Assembly: GCA_016208645.1 (NCBI GenBank)
Contig: JACQXP010000534.1
Location: forward strand, 1-13,811
DNA length: 13,811 nt
From: Candidatus Methylomirabilota bacterium
GTDB taxonomy: Bacteria > Methylomirabilota > Methylomirabilia > Methylomirabilales > 2-02-FULL-66-22
Reading direction: 5' to 3'
The notes under the pieces were generated by a model. It made no database searches and was not told the origin of the DNA. It was given only the letters and a program-made list of their open reading frames with translations. The translations under genes were made by a program, and so were the position numbers. Every line of letters starts with the position of its first letter. Within the stretch, counting starts at the first letter, position 1. Below, in pieces: positions 1 to 6,415 of this stretch.

Positions 1-60
1 GATCATTGGGAATTGGCCATTCCCGTGATTCTTCGCGAACGGGTTCGCGAAGAATCCGGG
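1..60. repeat. Perfect TTCGCGAA-containing palindrome and ATTGG-type repeat downstream of rpmJ
   Basis: These 60 bases follow the rpmJ stop in the direction of transcription. Positions 27-40 are the exact reverse complement of 43-56 (14-bp stem GATTCTTCGCGAAC, two-base loop), so each arm holds the octamer TTCGCGAA. Positions 8-13 and 19-24 form a second inverted repeat (GGGAAT/ATTCCC), and 5-21 resembles the ATTGGTC heptamer family seen between rplV and rpsC. In the RNA sense no T-run follows the hairpin, so I do not call it an intrinsic terminator. It may be a REP-like palindrome, an RNA-processing or stability structure, or neutral repeat. The expected next gene (rpsM) lies outside the window. 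Confidence 0.7.
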
Positions 61-174
61 CTACCCCTGCCGCTGCTTGTGCTTCGGGTTCTCGCAGACG
101 ATGCGGATGATCCCCTTCCGCTTGATGACCTTGCACTTCTCGCAGATCGCTTTCACCGACGCCCGAACCTTCAT
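61..174 (-). CDS. rpmJ: 50S ribosomal protein L36 (bL36), zinc-binding form
   Basis: This 37-residue protein is a small, very basic component of the large ribosomal subunit. The sequence starts MKVRASVKAICEKCK and has the zinc-ribbon ligands Cys11, Cys14, Cys27 and His32, so it is the metal-binding form and not the zinc-independent paralogue that some bacteria carry. Length matches the family exactly. The ATG at 174 is preceded by GGGGAG at a spacing of about 4-5 bases; an upstream in-frame Met would add residues encoded only by repeat DNA and is not credible. It follows infA, the usual order at the spc/alpha junction, separated by 110 bp that hold a heptamer array. Identification is very secure. 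Confidence 0.97.
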   Translation of the reverse strand: MKVRASVKAICEKCKVIKRKGIIRIVCENPKHKQRQG

Positions 175-188
175 CGCGCTCCCCGCGT

Positions 189-288
189 CAATGCGGAATG
201 CGGAGTGAGGAATGCCGAATGACTCGCGGCACGGAAACTCCGATTCCGCAATCCGCATTCGGGTACCCTCTGGGTGTTCCGCATTCAC
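189..288. repeat. GGAATGC-family heptamer arrays in inverted orientation, infA-rpmJ gap
   Basis: Positions 189-223 hold five consecutive degenerate 7-bp units of the type GAATGCG. After a short spacer, 242-262 holds three units of the reverse-complement type (CATTCCG), and 276-288 holds about two more. An 8-bp palindrome GGGTACCC lies at 261-268. The last units run into the infA stop codon: the TGA at 285-287 is part of a GTGAATG repeat unit. The two orientations can pair in RNA. The same family recurs in the rplX-rplN gap. No coding sense is visible. Confidence 0.85.
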
Positions 289-503
289 TTGTACCGGTAG
301 ATGATCCGCCCCCGGGTCAGGTCGTAGGGGGACAGCTCCACGATGACCTTGTCTCCCGGCAGGATCCGGATGAAATGCATGCGCATCTTGCCGGAGATGT
401 GGGCCAGGACCTTGTGTCCCGTCTCCAGCTGGACCCGGAACATGGCGTTGGGGAGCGGCTCCACCACCGTCCCCTCGACCTCGACGGCCTCTTCCTTGGG
501 CAT
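285..503 (-). CDS. infA: Translation initiation factor IF-1
   Basis: IF-1 binds the A site of the 30S subunit during initiation and works with IF-2 and IF-3. The 72-residue product is of standard length and is a single S1-like OB fold. It starts MPKEEAVEVEGTVVEPLPNA, and the later segments FRVQLETGHKVLAHISGKMR and IRILPGDKVIVELSPYDLTR are diagnostic for IF-1, ending GRIIYRYK. I chose the ATG at 503, preceded by GGAAGGG, over an upstream in-frame Met that would add 29 non-homologous residues. It sits between map and rpmJ, the usual place; the 40-bp gap to map has no array. Its stop codon overlaps the heptamer array downstream. Confidence 0.97.
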   Translation of the reverse strand: MPKEEAVEVEGTVVEPLPNAMFRVQLETGHKVLAHISGKMRMHFIRILPGDKVIVELSPYDLTRGRIIYRYK

Positions 504-543
504 GACCCTTCCGATGCCTCGTGTCTCCCGGGGCGGGCCCCGG

Positions 544-1356
544 TCAGGCGAGGGCCCCTTTCCTGTCTGTCCCGCTCCGGAGCGGGACACAGGCAGGCAA
601 AGCGGTCAGGACTTCTGTCCCGTTCTCCGTGATGGCAACCGTATGCTCGAAATGGGCTGACAGGGACCCGTCCGCGGTCACCGCGGTCCAGTGGTCCTCC
701 AGGACCCGCACCTCGGGGCCCCCGGCATTGATCATGGGCTCGATCGCCAGCACCATCCCGGGCTTGAGCACCGGCCCGCGCCCGCGACCCGGATCCACGA
801 AGTTCGGGATCTGCGGCGCCTCGTGCAGCTCCTTCCCGATGCCATGCCCCACGAACACCCGCACGACGGAGAACCCGTTCGCCTCGGCGTGCTCCTGGAC
901 CGCGCTGGAGACGTCTATGAGGCGCGCCCCGTTCTTGGCGGCGCCGATGGCGCGATCCAGGCATTCCCGGGTCACCCGGAGCAGCCGCTCCGCCTCCGCC
1001 GAGATGCGTCCCACCGGGACCGTGATGGCGGAATCCCCGTAGTACCCCTCCACGATGGCGCCCATGTCCAGGCTCAGGATGTCCCCCTCCTCGAGCTTCC
1101 GATCCGACGGCAGCCCGTGCACCACCTGCTCGTTGATCGAGGTGCAGAGGGTGAAGGGGTAGTTCCGGTACCCCTTGAAGGCCGGCCTGGCCCCGTGCGC
1201 CAGCAGGGAGGTCTCGGCGAACCGGTCCAGCTCCAGCGTGGTCACCCCGGGCTTCACGCGCTGGGCCAGCGCGGCAAGCGTCTCGGCCACCAGGCGATTG
1301 CTCCGGCGCAGGAGGCCGAGCTCCCAGGGCGCCTTCAGGACGATCCGGTCATTCAT
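544..1356 (-). CDS. map: Methionine aminopeptidase, type I
   Basis: This cytosolic dimetal enzyme removes the initiator methionine from nascent proteins. The 270-residue sequence has the complete type I pita-bread active site: Asp97 and Asp108 (in SLDMGAIVEGYYGDSAIT), His171 (VGHGIG), Glu206 (AIEPMI) and Glu237 (FEHTVAI), plus His80 near the substrate pocket. No N-terminal zinc-finger or linker domain is present. It is about 15-20 residues longer than typical members: the segment after VLTALPA is a tail encoded by a perfect 20-bp palindrome at 569-588 and the bases after it, so the tail looks like an insertion that moved the stop codon. The gene starts 29 bp after the adk stop; no strong Shine-Dalgarno is visible, which suggests coupling to adk. 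Confidence 0.96.
   Translation of the reverse strand: MNDRIVLKAPWELGLLRRSNRLVAETLAALAQRVKPGVTTLELDRFAETSLLAHGARPAFKGYRNYPFTLCTSINEQVVHGLPSDRKLEEGDILSLDMGAIVEGYYGDSAITVPVGRISAEAERLLRVTRECLDRAIGAAKNGARLIDVSSAVQEHAEANGFSVVRVFVGHGIGKELHEAPQIPNFVDPGRGRGPVLKPGMVLAIEPMINAGGPEVRVLEDHWTAVTADGSLSAHFEHTVAITENGTEVLTALPACVPLRSGTDRKGALA
562..593. repeat. GC-rich perfect palindrome inside the 3' end of map
   Basis: Positions 569-588 read the same on both strands (arms GTCCCGCTCC and GGAGCGGGAC). The flanks 562-566 (CCTGT) and 589-593 (ACAGG) extend the pairing after a two-base bulge. The element is translated as map residues of about 257-263 (VPLRSGT). It lies just after the end of the conserved enzyme, which suggests a dispersed palindrome tolerated inside the coding tail. 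The GTCCCGC core recurs in other gaps of this operon. Confidence 0.8.
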
Positions 1357-1385
1357 GGCTCAGGCGCCGCCGGCGCGGGCATGCG

Positions 1386-2030
1386 TCAGGCGCCCAGGGC
1401 GGTCGTGATGCGGTGAAAGATCTCGCCGATCTCCCCCGTGCCCGGCACGCGCCGCAAGAGGCCCTGGGCCTCGTAAAGGCTGATCAGGGGCGCGGTCTGA
1501 TCCGCGTAGACCGCGAGGCGTCGCCTGACCGTCTCCTCCCGGTCGTCCTCCCGCTGGTAGGTCGGCCCCCCGCAGGCGTCGCACCGGCCGTCGGTCTGGC
1601 TGGGGGAGAAGCGCACATGGTACATGGCCCCGCAGTTCCTGCAGGTGCGCCGGCCGGCGATGCGCAGGACCAGGTCCTCCGTGGGCACCTCCAGGCTCAC
1701 CACGTGATCCAAGGAGGCGTGCAGGGCCTCCAGGGTCTTTCCCAGTGCCTCTGCCTGGGTCACGGTCCGGGGAAACCCGTCCAGGATGTAGCCGCGGGCG
1801 CAATCCGGTCGTTGCAACCGTTCCCGCACCAGCCCGATGATGATCTCGTCGGGAACCAGGGCCCCGCGATCCATGTACTGCTTCGCATCCCGACCCAGTG
1901 GCGTTCCGTCCTTGACCGCGGCCCGCAGCATGTCCCCGGTGGAAATCTGGGGGATCTGGAGCCGCTCGACCAGGAACTTGGCCTGCGTCCCCTTCCCGGC
2001 ACCCGGAGGCCCCAGCAGGATCAGCCGCAT
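1386..2030 (-). CDS. adk: Adenylate kinase with a four-cysteine LID
   Basis: Adenylate kinase interconverts ATP + AMP and 2 ADP in the cytosol. The 214 residues are the usual long-form length. The P-loop GPPGAGKGT is at 7-15; the AMP-binding region STGDMLRAAV is at 30-39 and LDGFPRT at 83-89. The LID domain has Cys130, Cys133, Cys150 and Cys153 in two CxxC pairs, indicating a structural zinc site as in many Gram-positive and environmental bacteria and unlike E. coli. The ATG at 2030 begins the conserved MRLILLGPPG. A longer in-frame reading from 2102 is only repeat DNA. It lies between secY and map, as usual, but a 139-bp repeat-filled gap separates it from secY. Confidence 0.97.
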   Translation of the reverse strand: MRLILLGPPGAGKGTQAKFLVERLQIPQISTGDMLRAAVKDGTPLGRDAKQYMDRGALVPDEIIIGLVRERLQRPDCARGYILDGFPRTVTQAEALGKTLEALHASLDHVVSLEVPTEDLVLRIAGRRTCRNCGAMYHVRFSPSQTDGRCDACGGPTYQREDDREETVRRRLAVYADQTAPLISLYEAQGLLRRVPGTGEIGEIFHRITTALGA

Positions 2031-2045
2031 CCCCCGACTCACCGG

Positions 2046-2164
2046 AATTTCCGATTGCGGATTGCCGATTTCGGATTTCAAAATCGCAAATCCGAAATCC
2101 AAAATCGAAAATCCGATGGGGTCCCACCCCGTGGTCTCGGCTCTCAGCTCTCGGCTCTCAGCTC
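2046..2164. repeat. Composite heptamer element, adk-secY gap (copy 1)
   Basis: Four units of GGATTTC type (2052-2079) are followed directly by five units of the inverted type (2080-2114, such as GAAATCC). GATTTCGGATTT at 2067-2078 pairs perfectly with AAATCCGAAATC at 2088-2099. Next comes GGGGT-CCC-ACCCC (2118-2130), then CCGTGG, then four TCGGCTC/TCAGCTC heptamers forming an exact 14-bp tandem duplication at 2137-2164. The same order of parts occurs at 11607-11728. It is much AT-richer than the genes in its first half. No promoter or terminator is convincingly visible. Confidence 0.85.
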
Positions 2165-2169
2165 TTCCG

Positions 2170-3477
2170 CTACGAGATCCGCCCCCGCACCTTGGCCTTC
2201 TTCAGGAACCCCTCGTAGTGTCGCATCAGCAGGTGGGATTCCACCTGCTGCACGGTGTCCAGGGCCACGCCCACCACGATCAGGAGAGACGTCCCGCCGA
2301 AGTAGAACGGGACGTTCATCTGCGTGATCATGATCTCCGGCAGGATCGAGATGGCGGCGAGATACAGGGCCCCCACCAGGGTGACCCGATCCAGGACCCG
2401 CTCGATGAACTCGGCGGTCTTGCTGCCCGGGCGGATGCCCGGGATGTAGCCGCCGTACTTCTTCATGTTGTCCGCCACATCGGTCGGGTTGAAGATGATG
2501 GCGGTGTAGAAGTAGGTGAAGAAGATGATGCCCCCCCCGTAGATCGCCGTGTAGGGCACCCCCCCGAAAGCGAGCCACCCGGAGACGGCCTGGGACCACG
2601 GGTGCTTGATGAACTGGGCGATGGTGGCCGGGAAGGCGATGATGGAGCTGGCGAAGATCACCGGGATCACGCCGGCCGTGTTCACCCGCAACGGGATGTG
2701 GGTGCTCTGCCCGCCGTACACCCGGCGACCCACCACCCGCTTGGCGTACTGGACCGGGATCTTCCGCTGGCCCAGCGTCATGACGATGACCCCGGCCACC
2801 ACGGCTACCATCAGGACCAGGAGCGCCAGGAAGATGAGCGGGTTCATCTCCCCCTGGCTGATGAGGGTCCACGAGGCGAAGATGGCCTCGGGCAAGCGAA
2901 CGATGATCCCCGCGAAGATGAGGAGCGAGATGCCGTTGCCGATCCCCCGCTCGCTGATCTGCTCCCCCAGCCACATGAGGAAGATGGTCCCACCGGTCAG
3001 GGTGAGGGTGGTCATCAGGCGGAAGCCCCAGCCGGGGCTCGGCACCACCATGGCCCCCTTGATCTGCATGCTCTCCAGGCCGATGGCGATCCCCAGCCCC
3101 TGGATGGCCGCCAGCCCCACCGTCCCGTACCGGGTGTACTGGGTGATCTTCCTGCGCCCCTGCTCGCCCTCTTTCTGCAGCTTCTCCAGGGCCGGGACCA
3201 CCACCGCCAGGAGCTGCAGGATGATGGAGGCGGAGATGTAGGGCATGATGCCGAGGGCGAACACCGACAGGCGGCGCAACGCCCCGCCGGAGAACAGGTC
3301 GAACAGGCCCAGAAGGTTGCCGGCTTGCTGCTGGAAGAAGAGGGCCAGGGCGTGAGCGTCGATGCCCGGCGTGGGGACGTGGGCCCCGATGCGGTACACG
3401 ATGAGCAGCGCGCAGGTGAAGAACACCCGCCGCTTCAGCTCGGGGACGCGGAAGATGTTGCGGACCTGCTCGATCAC
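2170..3477 (-). CDS. secY: Preprotein translocase subunit SecY
   Basis: SecY is the pore-forming membrane subunit of the SecYEG channel, used for secretion and for insertion of inner-membrane proteins. The 435 residues match family length and show about ten hydrophobic helices. Diagnostic parts are IMPYISASIILQLL (77-90), GEQGRRKITQYTRY (104-117), SERGIGNGISLLIF (175-188) and the ribosome/SecA-contacting loop GIRPGSKTAEFIERVLDR (347-364); it ends MRHYEGFLKKAKVRGRIS. The start is GTG at 3477 and overlaps the rplO stop in a GTGA sequence, which implies translational coupling. It is the last gene of the spc part, followed by adk and map. Secure. Confidence 0.98.
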   Translation of the reverse strand: MIEQVRNIFRVPELKRRVFFTCALLIVYRIGAHVPTPGIDAHALALFFQQQAGNLLGLFDLFSGGALRRLSVFALGIMPYISASIILQLLAVVVPALEKLQKEGEQGRRKITQYTRYGTVGLAAIQGLGIAIGLESMQIKGAMVVPSPGWGFRLMTTLTLTGGTIFLMWLGEQISERGIGNGISLLIFAGIIVRLPEAIFASWTLISQGEMNPLIFLALLVLMVAVVAGVIVMTLGQRKIPVQYAKRVVGRRVYGGQSTHIPLRVNTAGVIPVIFASSIIAFPATIAQFIKHPWSQAVSGWLAFGGVPYTAIYGGGIIFFTYFYTAIIFNPTDVADNMKKYGGYIPGIRPGSKTAEFIERVLDRVTLVGALYLAAISILPEIMITQMNVPFYFGGTSLLIVVGVALDTVQQVESHLLMRHYEGFLKKAKVRGRIS

Positions 3478-3920
3478 GGCGCGATGACCTCGAGGCTGCC
3501 CCCCGCCGCCCGGATCTTCGCCGCCGCGCCCTTCGAGAACCCGTGGGCCGAGACCGCCAGCGGCTTGCTGAGGCTGCCCTCCCCCAGGATCTTGACGGGG
3601 GCGGCCGCCGTCCGCACCAGGCCCGCCTCGTGGAGCGTGGCCGGGGTGACGACCGTGCCCGCCTCGAAGCGTTCCAGATCCCGCACGTTCAGGATCGCGA
3701 TCTCCTTGCGGAAGACGTTGGTGAAGCCGCGCTTGGGGACGCGCCGGTGCAGCGGCAGCTGGCCGCCCTCGAACCAGGGCCGGCTCCCGCCGCCGGAGCG
3801 CGCCTTCTGCCCCTTCTCCCCGCGTCCCGAGGTCTGGCCGTGGCCGGACCCGGGGCCGCGTCCCACCACCTTGCGGCGCGCGCGGGAGCCGGCCGGCGGT
3901 TTTAGCTCATGCAGCTTCAT
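3474..3920 (-). CDS. rplO: 50S ribosomal protein L15 (uL15)
   Basis: L15 is a late-assembling large-subunit protein that contacts 23S rRNA through a glycine/arginine-rich N-terminal extension. Length is 148 residues, normal for the family. The N-terminus MKLHELKPPAGSRARRKVVG runs into the glycine-rich GRGPGSGHGQTSGRGEKGQK segment (20-39) and the GGQLPLHRRVPKRGF motif (52-66). The ATG at 3920 is preceded by GGAGAG; that ribosome-binding region directly adjoins a heptamer array that also forms the end of rpmD. The stop overlaps the secY GTG start. Order rpmD-rplO-secY is standard. Confidence 0.97.
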   Translation of the reverse strand: MKLHELKPPAGSRARRKVVGRGPGSGHGQTSGRGEKGQKARSGGGSRPWFEGGQLPLHRRVPKRGFTNVFRKEIAILNVRDLERFEAGTVVTPATLHEAGLVRTAAAPVKILGEGSLSKPLAVSAHGFSKGAAAKIRAAGGSLEVIAP

Positions 3921-3931
3921 CGTTCTCTCCG

Positions 3932-3973
3932 CCTCACCCCTTACGCCTCACGTTTCACGTTCCACGTTCCACG
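3932..3973. repeat. CACGTTC-family heptamer array joining rpmD and rplO
   Basis: Six uninterrupted degenerate 7-bp units occupy these positions; read on the coding strand they are CGTGGAA, CGTGGAA, CGTGAAA, CGTGAGG, CGTAAGG and GGTGAGG. The array encodes the last residues of L30 and supplies its TGA stop (3955-3957). It then continues to within about 11 bp of the rplO start, giving AAGGGGTGAGG-like purine stretches beside the GGAGAG ribosome-binding site. It is the only array placed across a functional gene end and next to a translation start. Confidence 0.85.
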
Positions 3974-4158
3974 TCGGCCGGGCTCTCCACCTCCACCAGG
4001 TGCAACACCTTGATCAGCATGCCCCGGATGGCGGGAGTGTCTTGCCGCAGGACGCTGGAATTGATCCGGCGCAGCCCGAGGCCCCGCAACACCTGGCGCT
4101 GCCGGGGGGTGCTGCCGATCTGGCTCCGGCGGAGCGTGATCTTGAGCTCTGCGCTCAC
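3955..4158 (-). CDS. rpmD: 50S ribosomal protein L30 (uL30)
   Basis: L30 is a small, non-universal protein of the large subunit. The 67-residue sequence has the family signature LKITLRRSQIGSTPRQRQVL followed by GLGLRRINSSVL and the C-terminal strand GMLIKVLHLVEVE. The start is GTG at 4158, overlapping the rpsE TGA in GTGA, so translation is probably coupled. The final residues after VEVESPA (DVERGT) and the stop codon are encoded by a heptamer array, so the true ancestral end was probably a few residues earlier or different. The core fold is intact. Confidence 0.95.
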   Translation of the reverse strand: MSAELKITLRRSQIGSTPRQRQVLRGLGLRRINSSVLRQDTPAIRGMLIKVLHLVEVESPADVERGT

Positions 4159-4712
4159 GCTTGGCCCCCCTCGGCCGCGTTGGCCGCCGGCGCGACGCCC
4201 GGCGATGCCGCAGGCTCCCGCCCCCGCGCACGCGCCACCTCCTCGGACGTGCGAAGCTGCTGCAGCCCGGTGAGCGTCGCCTTCACCACGTTGTGGGGAT
4301 TGTCGGACCCCAGGGACTTGGACAGGACATCCCGCACCCCGACCACCTCCAGCACCGCCCGGGCCGCGCCGCCCGCCACGACGCCGGTCCCAGGTGAGGC
4401 GGGCCGGAGCAGCACGCGGCCCGAGCCGAACTCGCCCAAGATCTCGTGGGGAATCGTGCTGTCCTTCAGGGGGATCTTGATCAGATTCTTCTTGGCCTCC
4501 TCCATCCCCTTGCGGATGGCCTCGGGGACCTCGTTGGCCTTCCCCAAACCCATGCCCACGTGGCCGGCCTGGTCCCCCACCACCACCAGGGCGCTGAAGC
4601 TGAAGCGCCGGCCGCCCTTGACCACCTTGGCCACTCGGTTGATGTGGACCACCCGCTCCGTGAGCCGCAGCCCCTCGGCACTGATGCGCTGGACCGTCCG
4701 TGCGCCTCCCAT
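4155..4712 (-). CDS. rpsE: 30S ribosomal protein S5 (uS5)
   Basis: S5 sits at the mRNA entry side of the small subunit and affects decoding fidelity. The 185 residues include the N-terminal double-stranded RNA-binding domain (LTERVVHINRVAKVVKGGRR, about 17-36, then FSFSALVVVGD) and the C-terminal domain (VVAGGAARAVLEVVGVRDVL). The protein is about 15-20 residues longer than common members because of an Ala/Gly/Pro-rich tail after LRTSEEVARARG. The ATG at 4712 shares one base with the rplR stop (TGATG), and an in-frame reading further upstream has no homology. The stop overlaps the rpmD start. Secure. Confidence 0.97.
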   Translation of the reverse strand: MGGARTVQRISAEGLRLTERVVHINRVAKVVKGGRRFSFSALVVVGDQAGHVGMGLGKANEVPEAIRKGMEEAKKNLIKIPLKDSTIPHEILGEFGSGRVLLRPASPGTGVVAGGAARAVLEVVGVRDVLSKSLGSDNPHNVVKATLTGLQQLRTSEEVARARGREPAASPGVAPAANAAEGGQA

Positions 4713-5080
4713 CAAAACTTTAACCCCCTGTCTCGGGCTGCGGTCGCCAGGGCCTTGACCCGCCCGTGGAACGGGTAGCCGCCCCGGTCGAATACCACCG
4801 CCTGGATGCCTCCCGCCAGCGCCTTGTCCGCCACCAGCGCCCCCACGGCCTTGGCCACCTCGGTCTTCTTGGCCCGGTCCCCCGACCGTGGCAGATCCTT
4901 GGAGAGGGTCGAGGCCGCGACCAGCGTCCGGCCGTCTTCGTCGTTGATGATCTGGGCGTAGATGTGCCGGGCACTCTTGAACACGCACAGCCGGGGACGC
5001 CCCACTGTTCCCCGGACCACCCGGCGTACCCGACGGTGCCGGCGTTGCCGCGCTGCTCGCTTGTGCTGAACCGAAGTCAC
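4712..5080 (-). CDS. rplR: 50S ribosomal protein L18 (uL18)
   Basis: L18 binds 5S rRNA together with L5 and helps place it in the central protuberance. The 122-residue product has a very basic N-terminus (KRAARQRRHRRVRRVVRGT), the strand RPRLCVFKSARHIYAQIIND, and the end segment VVFDRGGYPFHGRVKALATA with the typical DRGG motif. The start is GTG at 5080. The gene follows rplF after 45 bp and overlaps rpsE by one base, so L18 and S5 are probably coupled. No anomaly. Confidence 0.97.
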   Translation of the reverse strand: MTSVQHKRAARQRRHRRVRRVVRGTVGRPRLCVFKSARHIYAQIINDEDGRTLVAASTLSKDLPRSGDRAKKTEVAKAVGALVADKALAGGIQAVVFDRGGYPFHGRVKALATAARDRGLKF

Positions 5081-5107
5081 GGTGTCCCTCTTCCCGCCTC
5101 GCTTCTG

Positions 5108-5125
5108 GTCCCGCGTCCCGCGGGA
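5108..5125. repeat. Short GTCCCGC palindrome between rplF and rplR
   Basis: The 45-bp gap contains GTCCCGC at 5108-5114, then the 10-bp perfect palindrome TCCCGCGGGA at 5116-5125, which directly abuts the rplR-side end of the rplF stop codon. It is short, but it shares its GTCCCGC core with the palindromes in map and between rpsJ and rplC. No function is evident. Confidence 0.5.
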
Positions 5126-5665
5126 TTACTTCGCCCCGGTCTTCCCAGCCTTGCGCCGGATCCGCTCGTCCGCGTACTTGACCCCCTTGCCCTTGTAGGG
5201 CTCGGGAGGCCGGAAGCTGCGGACCTTGGCGGCCACGGCGCCCACCAGTTGCTTGTCGCTGCCGCTCACCGTGAGCTGGGTCTGATCCTTCACCTCGACC
5301 CGGATGCCCGGCGGAATAGGATAGATGATGGGATGGGAGAATCCCAGGGTCATGGACAGGTTCTGTCCCTGGACCGCCGCCCGGTACCCCACGCCCACCA
5401 ACTCCAGCTTCCGCTCGAACCCCTTGGTGACCCCCTCCACCATATTGGCGATGAGGCTGCGGGTGAGGCCGTGGAGGGCCTTGTGAAACTTCGTGTCCGA
5501 TGGCCGTCCGCAGAGGACCTGCCGGTCCTGGACCCGAACGTCCATGGCGGGATGCACGGCCATGCTGAGCGTCCCCTTCGGCCCCTTCACGGTGACGGTG
5601 TGGTCCTCTACCTCCACCTTCACCGTGTCGGGAATGGAGATGGGGAGCTTACCGATGCGCGACAT
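5126..5665 (-). CDS. rplF: 50S ribosomal protein L6 (uL6)
   Basis: L6 lies near the sarcin-ricin loop and supports factor binding. The 179 residues contain the two tandem L6 folds: MSRIGKLPISIPDTVKVEVE at the start, and the C-terminal GVKYADERIRRKAGKTGAK with the conserved basic tail. The ATG at 5665 gives the family-standard MSRIGK start and lies 10 bases after GGAG; a TTG two codons upstream (5671) is possible but too close to that site. It lies between rpsH (48-bp gap) and rplR. Secure. Confidence 0.97.
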   Translation of the reverse strand: MSRIGKLPISIPDTVKVEVEDHTVTVKGPKGTLSMAVHPAMDVRVQDRQVLCGRPSDTKFHKALHGLTRSLIANMVEGVTKGFERKLELVGVGYRAAVQGQNLSMTLGFSHPIIYPIPPGIRVEVKDQTQLTVSGSDKQLVGAVAAKVRSFRPPEPYKGKGVKYADERIRRKAGKTGAK

Positions 5666-5713
5666 ACCCAAATCACTCCGTGGCGTCAGGGGACCGGAGA
5701 TCGAAAACCGGGG

Positions 5714-6112
5714 TTACCAGACGTAGCACAGGACCTCGCCGCCCAGCGATCGCTGCCGGGCCTCTTTCCCCGTCATGAGGCCCTGCGGCGTGGACACGAT
5801 GGCCACTCCCATCCCGCTCAACACGCTGGGGAGCCGCTTGGCCTTGCGGTACACCCGGAGGCCCGGGCGGCTCACCCGCCGGAGGCCCAGGATCACTCGA
5901 GCGTTGCCCGCCCCGAACTTGAGGTAGACCCGCAGGATCCCCTGCTTGTTGTCGTCCATCAGCTTGAAGGCCCGGATGAAGCCCTCGGCCTTCAGGACCT
6001 TGGCCAGCTCCACCTTGAGGCGGGAGGCCGGGATGTCCACTCGCTCCAGGAGCGCCTGGTTGGCGTTCCGGATCCGCGTCAACATATCCGCGATCGGGTC
6101 CGTCATTGCCAT
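5714..6112 (-). CDS. rpsH: 30S ribosomal protein S8 (uS8)
   Basis: S8 is a primary 16S rRNA-binding protein; in E. coli it also represses the spc operon by binding its mRNA. The 132-residue sequence has the N-terminal DPIADMLTRIRNA motif and the C-terminal rRNA-binding part STPQGLMTGKEARQRSLGGE ending in LCYVW. The ATG at 6112 (MAMTDP) is 6 bases after GGAG and is preferred over the second ATG at 6106. The leader GGAGTCACGCATG is identical to that of rplP. I could not recognise an S8-binding hairpin in the mRNA. Confidence 0.97.
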   Translation of the reverse strand: MAMTDPIADMLTRIRNANQALLERVDIPASRLKVELAKVLKAEGFIRAFKLMDDNKQGILRVYLKFGAGNARVILGLRRVSRPGLRVYRKAKRLPSVLSGMGVAIVSTPQGLMTGKEARQRSLGGEVLCYVW

Positions 6113-6217
6113 GCGTGACTCCAGCTTCGGCGTCCCGGCAGCGGAAGGTCTCCCCCGCCATCGCCGGGATCTCGCGGTGGGCGCCCGCCGGCCCCGGCGG
6201 AGCCCCCCGACATCGGT
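6113..6217. other. 105-bp GC-rich gap between rpsN and rpsH, without a heptamer array
   Basis: This is the only gap longer than 100 bp in the operon without 7-bp units. It holds a small GC hairpin at 6185-6190/6195-6200 (CCGCCG/CGGCGG) and the rpsH ribosome-binding site next to 6113. I see no open frame with protein-like content and no promoter. It serves as a control for the repeat-filled gaps elsewhere. Confidence 0.5.
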
Positions 6218-6403
6218 CTACCAGGAGGCCTTGATCACCCCGGGGATCTCACCCCGCAGGGCCAGGGCCCGGAAGCAGATGCGGCACATCTGGAACTTCC
6301 GCAGATATCCCCGCGGCCGCCCGCAGATCCGGCACCGGCTGTAGCGGCGCACGCCGAACTTGGGCTCCCGCTGCTGCTTCATGATCAGGCACGTCTTCGC
6401 CAT
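6218..6403 (-). CDS. rpsN: 30S ribosomal protein S14, zinc-binding type (uS14)
   Basis: S14 is a late-assembling protein of the 30S head. The 61-residue form is the short zinc type, with Cys24, Cys27, Cys40 and Cys43 in CRICG and CRICF pairs separated by 12 residues. The rest (KFGVRRYSRCRICGRP and the end ALRGEIPGVIKASW) matches the family. The ATG at 6403 is preceded by GAGAGGG. It lies 12 bp after rplE. Its presence in the main operon, as the zinc form, argues against Gammaproteobacteria. Confidence 0.97.
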   Translation of the reverse strand: MAKTCLIMKQQREPKFGVRRYSRCRICGRPRGYLRKFQMCRICFRALALRGEIPGVIKASW

Positions 6404-6415
6404 GGTCCCTCTCGC

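Noticed and set aside
27..56. Intrinsic transcription terminator after rpmJ
   Set aside because: The stem is perfect, but no run of T follows in the transcript sense, and rpsM, rpsK and others are expected to continue the operon.
504..590. In-frame 29-codon extension upstream of infA
   Set aside because: IF-1 starts at MPKEEAVEVEG (503) with a ribosome-binding site. The extension would overlap the map 3' end and its palindrome.
2031..2102. In-frame 24-codon extension upstream of adk
   Set aside because: It is encoded entirely by the GGATTTC heptamer array and gives repeat-like residues; the conserved kinase starts at MRLILLGPPG (2030).
1837..4758. Very long plus-strand open frame (973 codons) and other long plus-strand frames
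   Set aside because: It runs antisense through adk, secY, rplO, rpmD and rpsE. Its translation is rich in Arg, Pro, His and Gly with no recognisable domain, as expected for the shadow of high-GC genes.
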